This document shows positions 56,670 through 64,000 of a DNA stretch of 64,000 bases, one piece after another. Both the position numbers and the translations under genes were made by a program. Each line of letters starts with the position of its first letter. Position 1 is the first letter of the stretch. The notes below the pieces were generated by a model. The model saw nothing but the letters and a program-made list of their open reading frames with translations, was not told the DNA's origin and searched no databases. The stretch comes from Eurosta solidaginis (taxonomy: Eukaryota > Arthropoda > Insecta > Diptera > Tephritidae), in contig NC_090319.1 of NCBI RefSeq assembly GCF_040869045.1, forward strand, positions 233,175,832 through 233,239,831, written 5' to 3'.

Positions 56670-58260
56670 AATGTTCTGGGTCACCCTGGTCCACGTTTTG
56701 GTGGATATCTGGAAACCGCCTTCACATATACAACTACCACCAATCCCTTTTAAAACTCTCATTAATGCCTTTAATTTGATACCCATATCGTACAAACTCA
56801 TTCTAGAGTCACCCCTGGTCCACCTTTATGGCGATATCTCGAAAAGGCGTCCACCTATAGAACTAAGCCCCACGCCCTTTTAAAATACTCATTAACACCT
56901 TTCATTTGATACCCATATCGTACAAACATATACTAAAGTCACCCCTGGTCCACCTTTATGGCGATATCTCGAAAAGGCGAACACCTATAGAACGAAGGCC
57001 CACTCCCTTTTACAAATACTCATTAACACCTTTCATTTGATACCCATATCGCACAAACAGAGTCTAGAGTCACCCCTGGTACACCTTTATTGCGATACCT
57101 CGAAAAGGCGTCCACCTATAGAACTAAGGCCCACTCCCTTTTAAAAACTCATTAACTCCTTTCGTTTGATACCCATATTGACAAACGAATTCCAGAGTCA
57201 CCCCTGGCCCACCTTTATGGCGATATCTCGAAACGGCGTACACCTATGGAACTAAGGATTACTCCCTTTTAAAATACTCATTAACACCTTTCATTTGATA
57301 CCCATATCGTACAAACACATTCTAGAGTCACCCCTGGTCCACTTTTATGGCGATATTTCGAAACGGCGTCCACCTATAGAACTAAGGCCCACTCCCTTTT
57401 AAAATACTCATTAAAACCTTTCGTTTGATGCCCATATTGTACAAACAAATTCTAGGGTCACCCCTGGTCCACCTTTATGGCGATATCTCGAAACGGCGTC
57501 CACCTATGGAACTAAGGATTACTCCCTTTTAAAATACTCATTAACCCCTTTCTTTTGATACCCATATTGTACAAACAAATTCTAGGGTCACCCCTGGTCC
57601 ACCTTTATGGCGATATCTCGAAACGGCGTCCACCTATGGAACTAAGGATTACTCCCTTTTAAAATACTCATTAACCCCTTTCTTTTGATACCCATATTGT
57701 ACAAACAAATTCTAGGGTCACCCCTGGTCCACCTTTATAGCGATATCTCGAAACGGCGTCCACCTATGGAACTAAGGATTACTCCCTTTTAAAATACTCA
57801 TTAACACCTTTCATTTGATACCCATATCGTACAAACACATTCTAGAGTCACCCCTGGTCCACTTTTATGGCGATATTTCGAAACGGCATCCACCTATAGA
57901 ACTAACGCCCACTCCCTTTTAAAATACTCATTAACACCATTCGTTTGATGCCCATATTGTACAAACAAATTCTAGGGTCACCCCTGGTCCACCTTTATGG
58001 CGATATCTCGAAACGGTGTCCACCTATGGAACTAAGGATTACTCCCTTTTAAAATACTCATTCACACCTTTCATTTGATACCCATATCGTACAAACGCAT
58101 TCTAGAGTCAACCCTGATCCACCTTTATGGCTATATCCCTAAATGGCGACCACCTATAGAACTATGGCCCACTCCCTCATAAAATACTCTTTAGTGCCTT
58201 TCATTTGATACGCATGTCATACAAACACATTCCAGGGTTTCCCTCGGTTCATTTTCCTAC
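56670..58260 (+). repeat. 130-bp minisatellite, 12-13 monomers
   Basis: The marker GTCACCCCTGGTCCACC recurs at 56680, 56808, 56938, 57069, 57197, 57327, 57457, 57587, 57717, 57847, 57977 and 58107. Spacing is 128-131 and mostly exactly 130. Monomers contain ATTTGATACCCATATCGTAC and CGATATCTCGAAACGGCG. The central ones (57460-57850) are nearly identical; the edge ones have diverged. Confidence 0.9.
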
Positions 58261-58351
58261 ATGGTTTTTTTCCCTTATGTTGTCACCATAGCTCTCAACT
58301 GAGTATGTAATGTTCGGTTACACCCGAACTTAACCTTCCTTAGTTGTTTTT

Positions 58352-58877
58352 TTTTTTCCTTTAAATGATAGGCAGGAAAGCAGTCGTCGTCAATCCTTTA
58401 CTAAACAATATAAATTATCGTTTGAACTATTTAAGGTAATTTTGAAACAGTTATGAGTTCAAGCAGTGAGTATATATTTTTTTTATACTGTGTGTCACAA
58501 GTATCAATATTGTTGCAGTTATTATTGAAATCTTGACACAGACAACGAAGAGGTTCATGCATTTGAAAATTCGATCTACATGTAATTAAATATAGCGGTT
58601 GGAAATATCTAGAGGGCCTAAAAGGGACATTAGACATGACCTTGTAGGAATTTACTACACGTTGTTATGAAATACTTGTTGTTGTTAACTCTTTAATTAT
58701 TCTTTAAAAATCGAGTATCAAGTTTTTTATATTTCATTTTATTTTTGATGTGAAATTTTTATATTGGTTTTTGAATTTATATTGAACAAATATAATTGAA
58801 TTGTACGTGATTGTTGAATAATATAGTTATTAACAAATATAATCGTGATTGTTGAATAATATAGTTATTAACAAATA
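58352..58877. other. Spacer with a tandem duplication
   Basis: 58805-58880 contains two copies of a unit of about 43 bp (GTGATTGTTGAATAATATAG, then TTATTAACAAATATAAT). The rest is unassigned. It may be the 3' tail of the LINE to its right. Confidence 0.45.
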
Positions 58878-58890
58878 TAATTGAATTGTG

Positions 58891-59173
58891 CGGCCACCGT
58901 GGTGTGATGGTATCGTGCTCCGCCTATCACACCGTATGCCCTGGGTTCAACTCCCGGGCAAACAACATCAAAATTTTAGAAATTAGGTTTTTCAATTAGA
59001 AGAAAATTTTTCTAAGCGGGGTCGCCCCTCGGCAGTGTTTGGCAAGCGCTCCGGGCGTATTTCTGCCATGAAAATTTGTAGGGAAAATCAAGAGGAGCAC
59101 GACGCAAATTGGAAGAGAAGCTCGGCCTTAGATCTCTTCGGAGGTTATCGCGCCTTACATTTTTTTTTTTTTT
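58891..59173 (+). mobile_element. tRNA-related SINE, copy 2 (283 bp), TSD TAATTGAATTGTG
   Basis: A 13-bp TSD is at 58878-58890 and 59174-59186. Same head, body and T-run tail as copy 1, with an internal deletion of about 80 bp between ATGAAAA and TTTGTAGGGAAAA. It is inserted just beyond the 3' end of the LINE reading. Confidence 0.8.
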
Positions 59174-59186
59174 TAATTGAATTGTG

Positions 59187-61680
59187 CGTGTTCGTTATAC
59201 CTGGAAATTCATGAAAACCTCAGTGAGCAGAAATGGACTGTTTATTATTCCTCTTAATAGGTTTTCCATGAATAAAACACCAAGCATCTCCCTACGGCTC
59301 TGTAGTGTAGGCAGCTGTAAAAGTAGATAGGCGATAGATTCCTTGATGGATCCCAGGGTAAATAATTTAAAGCAAAAAGCAAAAATTGCTTTTGGACCGA
59401 TTCCAATTTTTCGCTGCGAATATAACGCGAGTTCCAGATAATGGAAGCGTATTCCAATATAGGTCTTACTAACGATAAAGCAAAGAGTTTTAGTGACATA
59501 AGAGTCATTGAATTCCTTTGACCACCTTTTTACGAAAGCCAAAGTCCCTCTAGCCCTATTCGCACACGATTCGATATGTAATTTTAAGTCCAGTTTAGGG
59601 TCCATTATAACGCCAAGATCAGTAAAGTTTGTGACTTGATTAATGATATAATCGCCTATCAAGTACTGATGGGATTTAAAAGATTTCCTCGTAAAACACA
59701 CAAACTTGCACTTCGGTCAGTTTAGTGACATTATGTTCACATCACACCATTCAACTAGGTTATTCAAATCCGGTTGAAGAAGTGCCCTATCATCAGGTGA
59801 GCGAATGGACATAACCAGTTCGATATCATCAGCGTACATCAGCGGCTTGCAGCGCTTCAAAACATTTGGGAGGTCATTAATGATGAGCAGGAACAACACT
59901 GGACCAAGGTGACTGCCCTGGGGAATTCCAGAAGATACATTGATAAATTCAGACAAGAAATTGTTAAACACAACGGTTTTGCTTCCTTCCTTCCAAGTAC
60001 GAAGAAACCCAAGAGAAAAGAGTGATGGAAAACCCAATCGATCAAGTTTTAGTAGGAGTAAGGATTCGGAAACTTTATCAAACGCCTTACTGAAATCAGT
60101 GTGAATTACACCAACTTCGCAGTTTGTCTTAAAGTTGTTGGATACAAGGATTGTGTACTCTAGAGGGTTGGACACAGTGGATTTACCCTTGCAAAAGCAA
60201 TGTTGTGACAGGTCCACTGCGGAAGATACTGTAAAAGCCAGTTGCTTTGTGAGAATTGATTAAAATAGTTTTGGAAAGCACAAAGTTTGGCTATTCCTCT
60301 ATAATTTGTGATACAAGATCTACTCCCACTTTTATAAAGTGGTATTATAAATGAATTCTTCCACTTCTTAGGGAATATCCCTTGCCACAAAGAGGCATTA
60401 AATAAGCGGGTAAGGGGTTGACGAAGAAATTGAGCGCAAGTTCTTAGCACCACAGATGGTATTTCATCAGCTCCACTGGAGTAGGAATTTTTTAGACTTC
60501 CAGATGCCTTAATACAACATCTGTATGAATGTATGGGATAACTACTGAGTTAAGCGAAGGTAACCTATATTCAGCCCGATTCTAAACAAAAATTCCGTGC
60601 GAGTTTTTTCCCTTCTCCCATTCCTCGCATACTAAATAAAAATTCCTTGTGAGTTTTTTCACTTCTCCTTCCCTCCTATTCTGAACAATGTTCAAAAAAG
60701 CGAAAACCGGTTATGGGAGAAAAGTGGGTATTATGAAAGTGAGTGAGAGGGATCTTTCTCTGCCATTACTTAAGAGTTTTTTCACTTGTTATATTAAATG
60801 GAATACATCGAAATAATTAAAGGAATTTGGATCTTTTAAAAAAGAACACTTATTTGTACAAATTTGCGCTAAAATATGTACATTCTAATACAATATTCTT
60901 AATTTTAAGTCGAAAAGTATATCATAAGCAAAGGAAGAGCTCTTGGTATATTTAATACAGCCATCCAGAAATTGCGCAAGAATTTTTTAAGAAGGCTTAA
61001 ATAAATTTTGGCATATGACGAAAGACGAATTCAACTCGACTTGGTCACCAGAAAATTGCTTTGCTGAATGGAAGCAGGCAACTCCGGCGGATTTGTGTTA
61101 TCCCGCCGTCTTATTCTTCTTAAGTCCCCCGTTGATGTTGCTGTGGCACCAATTCATTACTCATTTCAGTGATTACCACATGAAATGCAATTCTGTGCAT
61201 TGTTTATATTTTATTTCTTAATTTCAAACAAATTCCCAGCAATAATTAAACTTCTCAATTTTTTAAACCAAAGAAGAAATGCGCAACGAAATTGCAATTG
61301 ACAAAACAGCTGACTTCGAAAATTCCTCAATTATTGTTCTCCATAGGAGAAAGGAATTGGAGGATTTTTCCGCGGAAATAAAAAAATCCGCGAGAACAAA
61401 ATTCCGAGGGAATATTTAGAATTGGGCTGATTCATAATCCACCAGAGGGGTGTCAAGGATAGTCGAATAATAAGATTTAAAAAAGCCGGCAAACATATTA
61501 GCAATCTCGAAGTCATTACTATAAATCTGGTCGTTATACTTCACTATAGAAGGAAACCCTTTAATTTTTCTTTAGGAGTTGACAAAGGAATAAAATGATT
61601 TTGGATTGGAAGAGATCCGATGCTTAATCTTCATCATATAATTCGTAGAGCATTGTGGCAACTGTGTAGATCAGACAGGT
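59187..61680 (-). pseudogene. Jockey/CR1-like LINE ORF2, 5'-truncated and split
   Basis: Minus strand. An N-terminal RT piece (61680-61430) reads NPKSFYSFVNS, then KGFPSIVKYNDQIYSNDFEI. After a TIR insertion it continues from 60571 (SSGADEIPSVVLRTCAQFLR, FPKKWKNSFIIPLYKSGSRS). Then come TDFSKAFDKVSESLLLLKLD, SSGIPQGSHLGPVLFLLIIN and the catalytic MYADDIELV. The C-terminal part ends near 59195. Frameshifts lie near 60215, 59710 and 59500. No endonuclease domain is present, consistent with 5' truncation. Confidence 0.8.
60572..61429. mobile_element. 858-bp TIR element inserted in the LINE
   Basis: Termini CAGCCCGATTCTAAACA and CAGCCCAATTCTAAATA are inverted, flanked by ATT (60569-60571 and 61430-61432). 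The LINE reading is collinear across it. Inner arms (AATTCCGTGCGAG/CTCGGAATTTTG) extend the pairing. No transposase. Confidence 0.7.
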
Positions 61681-61911
61681 TGATGGCAACCTTAGCCATA
61701 AAGGAAACAAAAGCTATCATCCGGTGGCAAAATCCTGAGCCAGATAATTAATTTTGCATGTAAATGCAACAACAACGATTTGAGCCAGAAAAATCCAGAT
61801 AGAAGTCTGGTTCAATTTGTGAGCCAGATAATTTGTTAATTACTTCTTTTTAGGTTGGCAACGCGGCCTTTAATATACCTACTTTTTCAAAAATAGATGT
61901 CGCTGCTTAGC
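61681..61911. other. Unassigned spacer
   Basis: GAGCCAGATAATT occurs twice. Nothing else was recognised. Confidence 0.4.
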
Positions 61912-61919
61912 CTTTCGCC

Positions 61920-62187
61920 CATGGTTCAACTATATACAGGTTGGCTCATCTGTAAAGCAACAAAATATGTGTGTTCAAATTGTCAAAATCTGTGTATTGG
62001 TGTTGGTGCGAATGGTATGGAATGGAAACATAAAACTTAGCAGTTTTTGTATGTGTAAGTAAAATGTTGCCAATGTGTTGGTTTCATTTTGAGTTTGCCA
62101 TCTCCTTTTGACAATCCCTTCGACCATGCAATGACATAAATAAAATCAGCTGATGAGATGAGCCAACCTGTACATAATTGAACCATG
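61920..62187. mobile_element. hAT-like MITE, 268 bp, TSD CTTTCGCC
   Basis: The TIR starts CATGGTTCAACTATATACAG and pairs with the other end for about 34 bp with three mismatches. The 8-bp TSD CTTTCGCC is at 61912-61919 and 62188-62195. No coding capacity. Confidence 0.85.
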
Positions 62188-62195
62188 CTTTCGCC

Positions 62196-62660
62196 GTATG
62201 AGTTAAAAGAAAAACAGCGGCGACATCTGCCTATCACATTTCACGTGTGCAAAAATTTCACGACATCTGCTTCTTAAGTCTCTCAATGATCCAGAGCATT
62301 CCCGTGAGAATTGAGCGTGAGCCGGAGCTGTAAAACTCACTGAAAGACGGCAAAAATAACCCTACAAGACAGGCACCCTTCAAAAAACCCGAGTACTCCA
62401 TAAATAGTGCAAGGAATACTCCTTTAGGAGTATAGGAGTGTTCCAAACCTAATCTGTATTCATGCAAAAAATGTGCTCCAATTAACATTGCGATGTCCTA
62501 GGAGAGGAGTAGGTGATCCCACTCTCGCTTTGTTTGTGAGTATTCCAGAGAGTACATACATAAGAGTAGGTTGCAAAGTACTTTCTCCGTAGTACTCCAT
62601 GGAGCACCCACAGAGGATCATATGCCAAAGTACTAAAGAGGAACTGTGTCGGAAAGAATT
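62196..62660. repeat. Region with clustered GAGTACTCC/GGAGTA motifs
   Basis: Palindromic AGTACT and GGAGTAT/ATACTCC motifs recur near 62391, 62417-62432, 62497-62505, 62546-62570, 62578 and 62594. Two more lie near 63010 and 63063. No borders were found. Possibly a decayed element. Confidence 0.35.
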
Positions 62661-63115
62661 ATCGGAGTGAATTTAATTTAAAATTAAAGAAAATGAAGAG
62701 GGGCAATACATCTTTTATATTTTATAGTAGGAATATTCTTATGTTATTTAGCATTTGCGTGAATAAAGAAACTAATATAATACACATACGCATACGTGAA
62801 TAAAGAAACTAATATAATATGTATACATAAAACCAGACCGCTGTTGCATTTTATCAAAGTTGCCAAAGTAAAATTTTATTATTATTTGCATGCAATATTT
62901 TACTTTTGGCAACTCTGATCGATCGTCATCGTGTCGTGCTCACTGTCGTTAAAAAACGAGCAACGATCGGCTGATGGTGGTCGGCAAACGCATTGCAAAG
63001 GAGTATTGTGAGAGTACTGCAACATGAAGAAAATGGAACACGTAATCCAACAATTTTTGCAGAGTACTCGTTACCTAATCGATTACTTTATCGTCATCGA
63101 TAACTTGGTCACAAA
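62661..63115. other. Spacer with a 38-bp tandem duplication and a small palindrome
   Basis: GTGAATAAAGAAACTAATAT occurs at 62759 and 62797. AGTTGCCAAAGTAAAATTTT (62859) pairs with AATATTTTACTTTTGGCAACT (62894-62914) across a TTTGCATGCAA loop. No gene. Confidence 0.5.
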
Positions 63116-63124
63116 TTATCGTCT

Positions 63125-63328
63125 CGTGATGGAATATAGAAAGTGGCGCATTGCGCATGTAAACATTAGTTCAGCTGTTTTTTATGGGCAATTTTTACGT
63201 TCTTTTCCTTTAGCTCTTGTTTTTCTCTCTCTTTCTTTCACTCGCTGAAGCAGTGAAGTGTGACGTAGATGCGCAGAACGAAGCAATTTTGAACTCGTTA
63301 ATGCACAATCTTCTGTGTGTGATTTGTG
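63125..63328. mobile_element. 204-bp dispersed element, copy 2
   Basis: About 94% identical to 27431-27633 and flanked by an imperfect 9-bp direct repeat, TTATCGTCT (63116-63124) and TTACCGTCT (63329-63337). That confirms the same ends as copy 1. Confidence 0.6.
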
Positions 63329-63337
63329 TTACCGTCT

Positions 63338-64000
63338 TAATCAATAGTGTGTTTTGTGCTTTTACATTGATGTCGGGCCAAAAGTAACGCACGCGTTCTC
63401 TCAAAATAGTGTACATGTGACTCGCTTTCTCGCTCTTTTCTATTGTGTTTTCAACATTCCTTCTCGCTCGATGTTATTTACATTTTGAAGTTACTTCTTT
63501 AGGTATGTTTTCGTTATCGCTAACCAAAACATATGCAACAACAACTACACGGATAACTAGCTTGTTTAATTAATGTTTAATTAGTTAATAATTCACATTA
63601 ATAATGGTTTATACAATTCAAATTACTCCCATATGATCCTGGTAAACTTTACATAATTGTATATTCACATGTACAAGCTACATAAATACATTAACGTCTA
63701 TTTATAAGCGTATCCTTTATGAAACCTTGTTTCGAAAATCAGAGTGATGCTGCTCAATTTTTCCTGCGCTGGTGGTATTGTTCAAAATCATTTTGCAGAG
63801 CCATGTGAGTTTTGTAGGCATAATACCGGTGATGTTGTGCCTTTGGTCTTGACCCTTTCCCATAATATGCTTGTAAAGGCATTATATGTGGTTACAGCCA
63901 CATAATTGATTGATGTTACGAAGTAAATTAGACGTGCTACAAAAACAAATAAATGCAGATGCCTGTTTAATTCATTATGCGAAATTCTTGAATGGATGTG
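63338..64000. other. Unassigned AT-rich sequence to the window end
   Basis: No gene, repeat or mobile-element motif recognised. Confidence 0.45.

Larger units (their letters stand above)
55379..58339 (+). mobile_element. mini-me/DINE-like repeat with internal minisatellite, 2961 bp
   Basis: It starts ATACTCAGTTGAGCAGAGC and ends ACACCCGAACTTAACCTTCC, flanked by the 12-bp direct repeat TTAGTTGTTTTT (55367-55378 and 58340-58351). Two GTCY microsatellite tracts (55520-55546; 56278-56300) and CACGCCCACTTTTTCGATAT blocks fit dipteran mini-me elements. A subterminal inverted repeat ACTCAGTTGAG occurs at both ends. Class assignment is from memory; the 12-bp duplication is atypical for Helitrons. 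Confidence 0.6.

Overview
The window is eukaryotic and looks like dipteran intergenic or heterochromatic DNA. It is AT-rich, contains no bacterial-style operons, and the only recognisable host-type gene is a broken, intron-containing transferrin remnant. Nearly everything else is transposable element (TE). The mix (Ty3/gypsy, roo-like BEL/Pao, Penelope, Jockey/CR1-like LINE, hAT, PIF/Harbinger, MULE/NOF-like foldback, Helitron/mini-me-like repeats) suggests a higher fly, perhaps a tephritid or a drosophilid relative. The family-level guess is inference.

Layout. 1-9453: Ty3/gypsy element with very long LTRs, a frameshifted gag, a clear -1 frameshift signal, and a pol in which RNase H and most of the integrase are deleted. 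9998-10647: PIF/Harbinger-type MITE. 10960-11502: solo LTR. 12230-16770: MULE/NOF-like element whose decayed transposase seems to end in a ubiquitin-protease-like domain. 16975-17980: transferrin pseudogene. 18066-18208: small foldback. 18209-20980: gypsy gag-pol fragment (minus). 21086-27383: second minus-strand gypsy element, split by a 3 kb hAT-type foldback (23634-26670) built of a minisatellite. 27384-32637: Helitron-like repeats, part of a segmental tandem duplication. 32730-37471: second copy of the MULE-like element, split by a minus-strand gypsy element (33499-37152). 37472-51141: minus-strand gypsy element whose two LTRs were hit by four further insertions, including a complete env-bearing BEL/Pao element (41867-49818). 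51634-53330: Penelope-like element with a hammerhead ribozyme motif. 54664-55028 and 58891-59173: two copies of a tRNA-related SINE. 55379-58339: mini-me-like repeat with a 130-bp minisatellite. 59187-61680: LINE (minus) split by a TIR element. 61920-62187: hAT MITE. 63125-63328: second copy of a 204-bp unclassified element.

Most element boundaries were set by target-site duplications (TSDs) and by comparing interrupted with uninterrupted copies inside the window, so a relative insertion order can be read. No coding region here looks intact: every long element carries stops, frameshifts or deletions, and loss of the RT/RNase H part of pol recurs. Family names rest on motifs recognised by eye; no database search was possible.
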